5,402 bases of DNA, taken from contig SYLK01000628.1 in NCBI GenBank assembly GCA_005809115.1, forward strand, positions 1 through 5,402, written 5' to 3'. Under the pieces are notes generated by a model, which worked only from the letters and a program-made list of their open reading frames with translations, had not been told where the DNA came from and made no database searches. The position numbers and the translations under genes are program-made. The stretch comes from Planctomyces sp. Its GTDB lineage: Bacteria > Planctomycetota > Planctomycetia > Planctomycetales > Planctomycetaceae. This document shows positions 1 to 5,402 of the stretch, piece by piece (the first letter of the stretch is position 1; every line of letters begins with the position of its first letter).

Positions 1-69
1 AAACTGAAATCCGTGTACCCGACAATTAAGGTGTGACAGAGCAGTAGTCTGAAGATCACCGAGGTCACG

Positions 70-396
70 ATGATCGAACACGGCATCGTGACGCCAGAGG
101 ACCTGGTAGTTTCGTTCACTGAGGGAATGCTCGTCGTCGACGAGATTCAGGGTATCGCGTACACGGCGGACCGCGATGGAGTGCCGGTGCCCGGTACAAC
201 CGAAGAGTTGATCGGTGCAAATGCGGTGACGTCCGCAGTGGCGGATCGAGGTTCGGGCCATCCCGCCAGCGGCACACGGGGCAGCTCTGTGCGAGTGAGT
301 CTTCTCGTGGCAAGCAGCGTGCTGCTGATTGCGGCAGTGACGATCGTCGCGTTGACCCGCAGAAAGGCAAAGCGACAGAGCGTCGTTTTGCGGTGA
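70..396 (+). CDS. Hypothetical protein with one C-terminal transmembrane helix (possibly the tail of a longer gene)
   Basis: The 108-residue product is not recognised. Residues 1-50 look like a small soluble domain with an acidic, valine-rich segment around residues 10-30 (TEGMLVVDEI), and residues 51-73 form a Gly/Ser-rich linker. Residues 74-96 form one clear hydrophobic helix, followed by a basic tail (RRKAKR), so the likely topology is outside N-terminus and cytoplasmic C-terminus. GAGG at 61-64 lies 5 nt before the ATG, a passable ribosome binding site. However, there is no signal peptide, and the same frame is open back to a TGA at 34-36 and then again to the window edge. The residues just upstream of the ATG (SLKITEVT) resemble the beta-strand pattern seen before such tails in larger planctomycete exported proteins. 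It could therefore be the 3' end of a gene interrupted by that stop. Coding appears likely; the start is uncertain. Confidence 0.55.
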   Translation: MIEHGIVTPEDLVVSFTEGMLVVDEIQGIAYTADRDGVPVPGTTEELIGANAVTSAVADRGSGHPASGTRGSSVRVSLLVASSVLLIAAVTIVALTRRKAKRQSVVLR

Positions 397-728
397 GCGG
401 CACAGGTGCAAAGACATTGGAATCACCAGTTTCGTCGGGCGCCTGCGTGGTCGGTGGTAGGGTGAACCGTCGGATCACCGAATCGGCGTATCGGAAATTG
501 ATTCCATGGTCATATCATGATGCGGCTTCGCAAGTTGCCGACACAACCTGAGGTCCGGAACCGCGGGATAGCTCCATGAGCACTTGCAGTGCAGTCCCCT
601 GTCTTTGTGGCGCAGGCTTCCAGCCTGTCGTTGAGGTGGCAGGCCGGAAGCCAGCCCCAGTTGACGTGACTCAGACCAGGCAGATCCGTGCCGTCCCTGT
701 GTCGGAATGTGCGACACCGGATCACGGC
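397..728. other. Intergenic spacer of 332 bp, no gene seen
   Basis: No convincing coding frame was found on either strand. The open frame that runs from 576 into the glycosyltransferase is interpreted as read-through of a palindromic repeat (about 601-660), not as protein. No clear sigma70-type -35/-10 pair and no strong terminator downstream of the first gene could be picked out by eye, although a promoter for the glycosyltransferase/pseudopilin pair would be expected here. Confidence 0.5.
601..660. repeat. Palindromic dispersed repeat, GGCTTCCAGCCTG type
   Basis: The left arm 615-627 (GGCTTCCAGCCTG) pairs with the right arm 640-652 (CAGGCCGGAAGCC) at 12 of 13 positions, with one A-C mismatch near the middle and a 12-nt loop at 628-639. 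From memory, sequences of this type (GCAGGCTTCCAGCCTG and its complement) are scattered between genes in many planctomycete genomes and generate spurious CGAGFQP-like peptides. Here the forward translation reads exactly that way (CGAGFQPVV). It is a REP-like intergenic element; a hairpin in RNA is possible, but no T-run follows, so it is not a classical intrinsic terminator. Only one copy lies in this window, so dispersal is not shown directly. Confidence 0.7.
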
Positions 729-1723
729 ATGGAGGTCGGCCCCGAAACGCATACGTCGCGCTGGTGGCTTCTGGGACTCATGGGCGTGCATGCGGCTCTG
801 CTTTGCTATGCCGCAGTCCGATTGTCTCCGACATGGGACGATCCCCGGCGACTCAGCGCCGGCGTGCAGCGGTGGGCGTTCGGTGATTTTGCTCTGGACA
901 TTGGCAACCCACCACTGGTGTCGCTGGTTGCCGGATTTCCCGTTAAGCTTGCCGGCGCCCGGATTGGTGACACCGGGCACCGATTTGCCGAGATCAATGG
1001 TCCGCGCGTGTTGACGCTGGTGACGATCGGGCGGCTGGCCTGTATCCCGTTCGGCCTTATGGGCGTCTGGATCTGCTGGCGCTGGGGGACGGAACTCTAC
1101 GGCGCACGGTCGGGGTTCTTTGCGGCGTTACTGTGGTGCTTCTGCCCTCTGGTTCTGGCCCATGGCCCGCTGGTGACGGCCGATGTCGCGTCCGCGTCGC
1201 TGGGCGCGTGTGCGTTCTTCGCCTTGAGGCAGTGGCTCTGCAATTCGACCTGGCCGCGTGCAGTCATTGCGGGCCTGCTGCTGGGAGTCGCTCTGCTGAC
1301 CAAGTACGTCTGGGTCATCATGCCTGGCCTTTGGGTCAGGCTCTGGCTGTTCTGGCGCTCGCGCGAACGAGGCGTCATGCCCAAACATTTCTGGCTCCGC
1401 GACATCCGGCAGATCGGCGGGATGGCCGTGGTTGCCTTATACGTGGTGAATGCAGCGTTCGGGTTCAAGGGGTCATTTCACCCTCTGGCGGAGCATCCTC
1501 TGTGGGGACAGACGAAAACAGATCAGCCGAACTCTGACGGCGAATCCGCAGTTGTGCGCTGGCTGGGACGGAGCCCGGTGCCGCTTCCAAGAGATTTTCT
1601 GGGCGGCATCGGAGCAGTGGCGGATAGCCGGGCACGGGAGCACACGCATTATTTCAACGGCAGCACACGCCAGCAGGGCTCGCCCTGGTTTTACATCGTC
1701 GGGCTAACCCTGAAACTTCCATT

Positions 1724-1730
1724 GGGGGGG
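1724..1730 (+). other. G7 homopolymer, site of frameshift in the glycosyltransferase
   Basis: Seven consecutive G residues follow the codons for LKLP. Before the run the coding frame is that of position 729; after it, the family-like sequence (IALIAWA onward to NELAGGP) is in the +1 frame. Removing a single G gives PLGGIALIAW with no other change. The continued upstream frame after 1730 runs to 2039 with arginine- and proline-rich sequence that is unlike a membrane protein. Confidence 0.85.
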
Positions 1731-2450
1731 CATCGCATTGATCGCCTGGGCAACTGCGGGGCGCTGTTTTCGGGACGGCGATTCGAACTGGCAGGAGGAT
1801 CTGATCCTGGCAGTGCCCGTTGTTGCCCTGCTGATATTTGTCACCTGGGCCACATCGCTGCAGTACGTCCGCTATATCCTGCCGGTTCTGCCGTTCGTCC
1901 TGATCTGGACGAGCCGAGTGTTTCGGAGTTCTTCCGCACGAAGCCATCCCGCACGGACGGTGGTGGTCTGCGGACTCCTGGTATGGTACATTCTGAGCAG
2001 CATGCGAGTTTATCCGCACAGCCTTTCGTACATGAATGAGCTTGCCGGGGGGCCGGAGCGGGGCCATTATTACCTCGTCGATTCGGATTTCGACTGGGGC
2101 CAGGATCTGTATTGTCTGAAGGAATGGCTGGATGTGCATCCGGAAGTGACTCCGCTGCGGCTGGTGTATTTTGGCTCGATCGAACCCGTGCTCGTGGGGA
2201 TCGATCCCCGCCCCGCGAAATCGGGGCCAGCAGACTGGCGAACGGCGAGCGGACCGCAGCCAGGCTGGTATGCGGTCAGTGCCACGCATCTCCGTGGAAG
2301 GTATCGACAGGACCACACGTTTCTGCTGGAACACTGCCAGCCTGTTACCCGCGCTGGGTACTCGATATACATCTACCATCTGACACTCGACAAGGCGAAC
2401 CGCGTTCGGGAGAAGATGGGATTGTCTCAACTGCCTGGCGATCGAATGGC

Positions 2451-2455
2451 GGGAG
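2451..2455 (+). promoter_or_regulatory. Ribosome binding site of the DUF1559 pseudopilin
   Basis: GGGAG lies 6 nt before ATG 2462, inside the last codons of the glycosyltransferase. It supports ATG 2462 over the internal ATG 2495, and with the TGA at 2458-2460 it suggests translational coupling. Confidence 0.6.
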
Positions 2456-2461
2456 TTTGAC

Positions 2462-3604
2462 ATGATTCTGCGACAAAAGAGCCACAGGGAAAGTATGGGC
2501 GGACTGAATTGGCGGCTGGCCGCACCTGGAAGGAGAGACACGCGTGCCCGTCCTTGCAAGGCGCGCATCCAGCAGGCAATCCACTTCCCAAGGCGCGGCT
2601 TCACCCTCGTCGAGGTGCTGGTCGCGATCGGACTGATCGGGCTGCTGGTGGCGTTGATCCTGCCGGCGGTCGGGGCGGCCCGGGGGGCGGCGCGGCGGGT
2701 GCAGTGTCAGAACAATCTGCGGAATCTGGCACTGGCCATGCAGCAGCACTCGCTGAACGCCAGAACCTTTCCTGCGGCAGGTTACTTCAGTTCCACGAAC
2801 GGCAGGATGCTGCACAGCTGGGCCGTGACACTCCTGCCACACATCGACCAGGCCGCAATCCACAGCAAATGGAGCTTCGAGACCAGTTTTCGTGATTCGC
2901 CCAACAAGGAACTGACCGCGACGCACATTTCACTGCTCACCTGCCCGGCGGACGCTTCCGTCACCGGCGCCGGCGATCTGAGTTACGTCGTCAATGGCGG
3001 AATCGGCTGGACCGGGCCGCCGTGCGGTGTCCACACCATGCTGGGAAACATTGACCTCGCCGGTGACGGACCCTGCGTCGATACCGCCGGACCGAACCCG
3101 GACCGCAACATGCGATACCGGCTGGGCGTCTACTTCGTTGACAACTGGCCCAAACCCAACCCGAGCTTCCGTCAGCATACAATCAACTCAATCACAGACG
3201 GACTGTCCAATACGCTCATGATGAGCGAGAACATCCATACGGGCTTTGATCCGACGGCCGATGGCAACTGGGCGAACCCGTTTGCGACGAGGAATTCGTT
3301 TTTCATGAGCCCGGGCATCTGCCGCGATCTCTCCTGCAGCGCGGGTTCGGTGGATTATCGGAACGCCAACGACCGCAGCGGTCCGTTTCGGCTGCATTCC
3401 ATCAATCCGCCCGTACAGATCGAGGGCGAGTCGCCGTTTGCCTCGTCGTACCACAGCGGCGGTGTCAACGTGGCATTCCTGGACGGCCGGGTGACGTTTC
3501 TGAACGAACAGATCGACGGAGGCGTGTATGCGGCGCTGCTGAGTCCGCAGGGATCACAGATCACCGGGCCATTGGCGCAGGGAATCGACGTGAACATTGA
3601 CTGA
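2462..3604 (+). CDS. DUF1559 family pseudopilin (prepilin-type N-terminal signal, H-X9-DG C-terminus)
   Basis: This is a 380-residue type II secretion/type IV pilus-like pseudopilin of the DUF1559 family (SBP_bac_10), which occurs in dozens of copies in planctomycete genomes and whose individual roles are mostly unknown. Residues 1-46 form a long, basic leader ending in PRRG. Prepilin peptidase would cut after G46, leaving F47 as the methylated first residue and E51 as the conserved Glu+5, within FTLVEVL. A hydrophobic helix runs from about 47 to 70, followed by a basic stretch and CQNNLRNLALAMQQH, a typical family signature. The C-terminal H-X9-DG motif is intact (H331, D341, G342, in YHSGGVNVAFLDG). 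Several cysteines in the globular part (CPADAS, CGVH, GPCVD, CRDLSC) could form disulfides. The length is normal for the family. The start is one base after the glycosyltransferase stop, with GGGAG 6 nt upstream; ATG 2495 is a weaker alternative. Expected location: inner membrane or periplasm, or assembled into a pilus-like fibre. Confidence 0.96.
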   Translation: MILRQKSHRESMGGLNWRLAAPGRRDTRARPCKARIQQAIHFPRRGFTLVEVLVAIGLIGLLVALILPAVGAARGAARRVQCQNNLRNLALAMQQHSLNARTFPAAGYFSSTNGRMLHSWAVTLLPHIDQAAIHSKWSFETSFRDSPNKELTATHISLLTCPADASVTGAGDLSYVVNGGIGWTGPPCGVHTMLGNIDLAGDGPCVDTAGPNPDRNMRYRLGVYFVDNWPKPNPSFRQHTINSITDGLSNTLMMSENIHTGFDPTADGNWANPFATRNSFFMSPGICRDLSCSAGSVDYRNANDRSGPFRLHSINPPVQIEGESPFASSYHSGGVNVAFLDGRVTFLNEQIDGGVYAALLSPQGSQITGPLAQGIDVNID

Positions 3605-3876
3605 GAGCCTCTAAGAGTCGGTTGAACGGGACGGCCCCGTGCGAACGGCGTGTCAGAAATTCGGCGAGAAGGAACGTCGTGGGACATCGTGGGGTGGGGC
3701 GCTGCTGTTGAAGGATTTTCCACGCAGGAGACGTTCGAAGACCCCCTCATCCGGCCTGTCGGCCACCTTCTCCCCCGAGTACAGGGGCGAAGGGACAGCA
3801 CCGACGCAGAGTACACACGTAACGGCGCGGGGTGGGCGGCTGTCTCGATGTTGTACAGAGTGAGGACCGCCTCGTG
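3605..3876. other. Intergenic spacer of about 270 bp, no gene seen
   Basis: Open frames here on the plus strand have low-complexity, arginine-rich translations that overlap a palindromic repeat and show no family features; long minus-strand frames are shadows of the pseudopilin gene. No T-tailed hairpin was found right after the pseudopilin stop, so its terminator is not apparent. The stretch holds the repeat at 3742-3795. Confidence 0.5.
3742..3795. repeat. Palindromic dispersed repeat, CCCCTCATCCGGCC type
   Basis: The stretch begins CCCCTCATCCGGCCTGTCGG and contains two consecutive hairpins. In the first, GGCC at 3753-3756 pairs with GGCC at 3761-3764 around a TGTC loop. In the second, CCTTC (3766-3770) pairs with GAAGG (3789-3793) and CCCC (3772-3775) with GGGG (3784-3787), with one T-C mismatch between the two blocks and an 8-nt loop. 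Intergenic elements of this composition (CCCCTCATCCGGCC followed by TCTCCCC and its complement) are, from memory, scattered in many GC-rich bacteria including planctomycetes. It may stabilise or terminate the pseudopilin transcript, but lacks a T-run. It is unrelated in sequence to the repeat near position 630. Confidence 0.65.
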
Positions 3877-4175
3877 ATGCGGCAATTGTCGGAAATTCGT
3901 GCTGAACTTGCTGGCCGCAGCGATCCGCCTGCCGACGAGATTGCGGGATTTCGAGACCGGTGCCGCGCCTTTGTCGTGCCGGACCAGCTGCATACCGGAA
4001 AATTCGATTTCCTGCGTCTGAGTCACAAGCGCCGAGCCACGGAGGATGTGCCCGATTTCCCCCGCGACCGGACGGTCGTGTATCCCTATGACTTCATCTG
4101 GTATGACCGTCGCTCGATCCTCAGAAACCTGCGCCAGGGGCGAATCCCCATGTGCATGACGGCACCGGCCGGTCT

Positions 4176-4208
4176 TAAGAACCCCTGACAAAACCTGCGT
4201 GATCCGCG
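4176..4208 (+). repeat. Left terminal inverted repeat of the MITE-like element
   Basis: It starts TAAGAACCCCTGACAA and ends at CCGCG (4204-4208). It matches the complement of the right end at about 29 of 33 positions, counting one gap. Its codons supply the premature stop (TGA 4186-4188) of the interrupted gene. Confidence 0.82.
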
Positions 4209-4213
4209 ACGAT

Positions 4214-4296
4214 TGTGGTGACGTCTCAGGCAAGGAGCGAGGAGAAGACGGGACACCCCGTCGCCGACGAGCGACGTGGCCTGCGACGTCACCACA
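4214..4296. repeat. Long internal inverted repeat (nested hairpin) inside the MITE-like element
   Basis: Bases 4214-4231 (TGTGGTGACGTCTCAGGC) pair with 4279-4296 (GCCTGCGACGTCACCACA) at 17 of 18 positions, the outer 12 perfectly. Inside the loop, GACGGG (4247-4252) pairs with CCCGTC (4257-4262) around ACAC. Together they could form a cruciform in DNA or a folded RNA when transcribed from either side. Confidence 0.75.
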
Positions 4297-4405
4297 AACG
4301 TCCCGCAGGGTTGCTTCGAGAGCGGCCGACCTGCGGCGTCATCGCTCCTCGACGACATGTGTCGCCTCGTCACTCTTCCTGGCATCTCGACCACTCTCGA
4401 ACCAA

Positions 4406-4437
4406 CGCGGCCACGGAGGTCTTGTCAGGGGTTCTTA
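4406..4437 (-). repeat. Right terminal inverted repeat of the MITE-like element
   Basis: Read on the minus strand it begins TAAGAACCCCTGACAA, identical to the left end for 16 bases, and then diverges slightly with three substitutions and a one-base gap up to CCGCG. The outer TA at 4436-4437 becomes the first two bases of the resumed TAC codon of the interrupted gene. Confidence 0.82.
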
Positions 4438-4653
4438 CATTCTTTCACGCCACCTTGGTTATCGCGACATCTGGTGTTTCGGGCATGAAGGGGGGCGGGG
4501 CTATGCCGACGGGATCCCCCTCCAGGGCAGCGGAGCCTGTAATTATGACAAATTTCGGCGAGCGATGGAGACAGTCGCCGACTGGCTGCGCAGGGAGACG
4601 GGAACAACGATCCGCTTCTGGCCCGAGCGCCCGTCGAGAATGGCGTGATGAGT

Positions 4654-4676
4654 CCGGAGTGGTGTCGCGGCTCCGG
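4654..4676. terminator. Possible weak bidirectional terminator between convergent genes
   Basis: CCGGAG (4654-4659) pairs with CTCCGG (4671-4676) across an 11-nt loop, in the 31-bp gap between the end of the broken plus-strand gene and the stop of the minus-strand GYF_2 gene. The stem is only 6 bp and is followed by TTCT rather than a real T-run, so termination is suggested mainly by position. Confidence 0.25.
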
Positions 4677-4679
4677 TTC

Positions 4680-5273
4680 TCACCGCACGGTCTGCGGCCG
4701 CTGCGGTCGAAGTCGGGTGACACCCAGCCAGACGAGGATGAATGCCACGAGCGCGACGTCCAGCCAGCAGAAAAGGTATTCCGACTGGCTGAGCGGCCCG
4801 AAGCCGAAGAAATGGATGGGTGCCGGCGGAGGTTCGAACTGAAACCGAGGCACGTCGATGATAACCTCCCGCCACACCGAAGAGATCCCCAATGCCAGAC
4901 CCAGTAAACAGGCGGCGCCGGCGAACAACTGAACGAGAGCGCTGGACGCCGAGTGTGAATGAACTCGTCGACCGCGGCGTCCGGATCGGGCCGCATCCGG
5001 GGTCGCAGTACTGGCAGCCGAGACGACATCGTTCCACAATGAGCCGGCTGTTCTGGCGGATTCCACGCTCGCCGATTCGGACGCAGATTGCTGCATCCGC
5101 ACGGCTCTCATCAGGCCAATCACGTCCTCGGCCGGAACCCATTGATTGGATTCCTGAGAGCGGACGCGGGATTCTGTGGAAAGTCGTCCAGTGCGGATCA
5201 GCGCGGCCAGTTCCTGAAACGAATGAGGCCCCGACTCGACGCCGTCGATGATACAGATCCACCGCGACCCCAT
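4680..5273 (-). CDS. GYF_2-domain membrane protein
   Basis: The 197-residue product starts MGSRWICIIDG. Residues 4-54 match a GYF_2 domain: an aromatic start (WICIIDG), the core GPHSFQELAALIRTGRLS (15-32), and the closing SNQWVPAED with its conserved Trp. Such domains are thought to bind peptides and are common fused to membrane segments in planctomycetes. Residues 60-111 are a Ser/Ala/Arg-rich, probably disordered linker. Two helices follow (about 112-133 and 166-187), separated by a short loop with FEPPPAP, and the tail is basic (RLRPQRPQ). The GYF_2 domain is therefore probably cytoplasmic, with both ends inside. ATG 5273 is supported by GGGAGG 7 nt upstream. The frame stays open upstream to the window edge, including a TTG at 5327, but that extension is not domain-like. 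The gene is convergent with the broken plus-strand gene. Its cellular role and partner are unknown. Confidence 0.88.
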   Translation of the reverse strand: MGSRWICIIDGVESGPHSFQELAALIRTGRLSTESRVRSQESNQWVPAEDVIGLMRAVRMQQSASESASVESARTAGSLWNDVVSAASTATPDAARSGRRGRRVHSHSASSALVQLFAGAACLLGLALGISSVWREVIIDVPRFQFEPPPAPIHFFGFGPLSQSEYLFCWLDVALVAFILVWLGVTRLRPQRPQTVR

Positions 5274-5280
5274 GGCATGC

Positions 5281-5286
5281 CCTCCC
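5281..5286 (-). promoter_or_regulatory. Ribosome binding site of the GYF_2 gene
   Basis: GGGAGG on the minus strand is 7 nt before ATG 5273. It decides the start in favour of the 197-residue form over the upstream TTG at 5327. Confidence 0.75.
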
Positions 5287-5402
5287 GAAGTCAGAACCAC
5301 GATGCGACCACAGGACTGGAATGGCAACCGCTGCCGCCGCTGGCAGTCTCGGTTTCGTCTCGAGGGGGATTCCGTCTCTGTTGCGTCAGGCGCACAGAGG
5401 AT

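Larger units (their letters stand above)
729..2460 (+). pseudogene. GT39/PMT_2-like multi-pass membrane glycosyltransferase, frameshifted
   Basis: A polyprenyl-phosphate-sugar-dependent glycosyltransferase of the ArnT/PMT-like fold is indicated; such enzymes move sugars from a lipid carrier onto lipids or proteins on the outer face of the cytoplasmic membrane. After a short N-terminus, helix 1 (about residues 12-30) is followed by SPTWDDPRRL with the acidic pair D37-D38, where the family usually has DE. Next come GDF and NPP (60-62), HGPLVTADVA (145-154), ALLTK (188-192) and HYFNG (307-311). The second half, in another frame, has helices, NELAGGP and LVDSDFDWGQDL, a hallmark of this group. 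The frame changes at a G7 run (1724-1730). One G fewer gives a continuous 576-residue protein, normal for the family, so the gene is either inactivated, variable, or wrongly read. ATG 729 was chosen because upstream sequence is a repeat, but it lacks a good ribosome binding site; ATG 780 is an alternative. The acceptor cannot be inferred. Confidence 0.82.
4176..4437. mobile_element. MITE-like non-autonomous element with terminal inverted repeats and TA target duplication
   Basis: The two ends are inverted copies: 4176-4208 and the complement of 4437-4406 share a perfect first 16 bases (TAAGAACCCCTGACAA), then continue to CCGCG with three substitutions and one gap, about 32 bp in all. TA is present at both outer edges (4176-4177 and 4436-4437), as expected for a TA target duplicated by an IS630/Tc1-mariner-type transposase; the core is then 258 bp (4178-4435). 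The inside codes for nothing credible and is rich in inverted repeats, notably a long stem at 4214-4296. Deleting 260 bp restores a continuous reading frame across the junction, independently supporting the boundaries. No transposase is present, so mobilisation would require one supplied elsewhere in the genome. The IS family assignment rests only on the TA and is tentative. Confidence 0.8.
3877..4648 (+). pseudogene. Unrecognised gene of about 170 codons, split by a MITE-like insertion and a 1-nt deletion
   Basis: The family is not recognised. The 5' part (3877-4149) encodes 91 residues ending in YDFIWYDRRSILRNLRQGRIP. The 3' part (4436-4648) encodes 70 residues starting YILSRHLGYRDIWCFGHEGG and ending RFWPERPSRMA. 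Between them lies a 258-bp element flanked by TA. Removing the element with one TA copy joins CGGTCT to TACATT and gives HDGTGRSYILSRHLGY in one frame. That frame meets the 5' part if one C is restored in the C4 run at 4146-4149, giving GRIPHVHDGTGRS. The reconstructed protein is 170 residues, without signal peptide or membrane helix, rich in aromatic and charged residues (WYDRR, CFGHEGG, CNYDKFRR), thus probably cytosolic. GAGG at 3862-3865 precedes GTG 3874 by 8 nt and ATG 3877 by 11 nt, so either may be the start. In its present form the 5' frame ends in the element (TGA 4186-4188), giving a truncated product. Function unknown. Confidence 0.65.

Noticed and set aside
576..728. Cys-rich N-terminus (CSAVPCLCG) as a metal-binding motif
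   Set aside because: These cysteines come from translating a palindromic dispersed repeat and its edge, not from a conserved domain.
1654..2604. Long minus-strand open frame (316 codons) opposite the glycosyltransferase 3' half
   Set aside because: It is Arg/Pro/Gln-rich, without any family features, and lies opposite sequence with clear membrane-protein hallmarks. It is a GC-rich shadow.
3605..3660. Intrinsic terminator just after the pseudopilin gene
   Set aside because: Only a 4-bp ACGG/CCGT stem around 3630-3640 was seen, with no T-run.
3355..4233. Long minus-strand open frame (292 codons)
   Set aside because: It runs across the end of the pseudopilin gene, a palindromic repeat and the end of the mobile element, with low-complexity composition. 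It cannot be a single real gene.
4199..4435. Plus-strand coding through the inside of the mobile element
   Set aside because: The translation is Arg/Ser-rich and changes character abruptly at the element edge, where credible sequence (YILSRHLGY) begins. It is chance openness.
4543..5262. Minus-strand open frame (239 codons) overlapping the GYF_2 gene
   Set aside because: It is in a different frame from the GYF_2 domain and membrane helices, Arg-rich and without features.
1..5402. CRISPR array, tRNA/rRNA, toxin-antitoxin pair or defence system
   Set aside because: No regularly spaced direct repeats, no cloverleaf-like segments and no recognisable nuclease, toxin or antitoxin proteins were found on reading both strands.

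Overview
The window looks like a piece of a GC-rich planctomycete chromosome (Gemmatales/Pirellulales-type). The strongest sign is a DUF1559 pseudopilin with an FTLVEVL prepilin signal and a C-terminal H-X9-DG motif, a family massively expanded in Planctomycetota. A short GYF_2-domain membrane protein and two dispersed palindromic repeats of types I associate with planctomycete intergenic DNA point the same way. This assignment rests on recalled family knowledge, not on a search.

Layout. Positions 70-396 (+) encode a small protein with one C-terminal membrane helix; it may be the tail of a longer, interrupted gene. A 332-bp spacer (397-728) holds a hairpin repeat. Positions 729-2460 (+) carry a multi-pass GT39/PMT_2-like glycosyltransferase whose reading frame is broken by an extra G in a G7 run at 1724-1730. 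One base after its stop, a DUF1559 pseudopilin runs from 2462 to 3604 (+), probably translationally coupled. A gene-free stretch (3605-3876) holds a second, different palindromic repeat. Positions 3877-4648 (+) are the remains of an unrecognised gene of about 170 codons. It is split by a 258-bp MITE-like element with terminal inverted repeats and a TA target duplication, and also shifted by one missing base. On the opposite strand, 5273-4680 encodes a GYF_2 protein with two membrane helices. The last ~125 bp show no gene.

How the parts relate. The glycosyltransferase and the pseudopilin form the only evident operon. Both would act at the cytoplasmic membrane or cell surface, but a functional link is inference. 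No phage, CRISPR, tRNA, rRNA or recognisable defence system was seen. The most notable structure is the small non-autonomous element at 4176-4437. Its precise removal joins two otherwise unconnected reading frames, which supports both the element boundaries and the existence of the interrupted gene. The clustering of lesions (stop at 34-36, G7 frameshift, C4 deletion, MITE) suggests either gene decay here or indel errors in the sequence.
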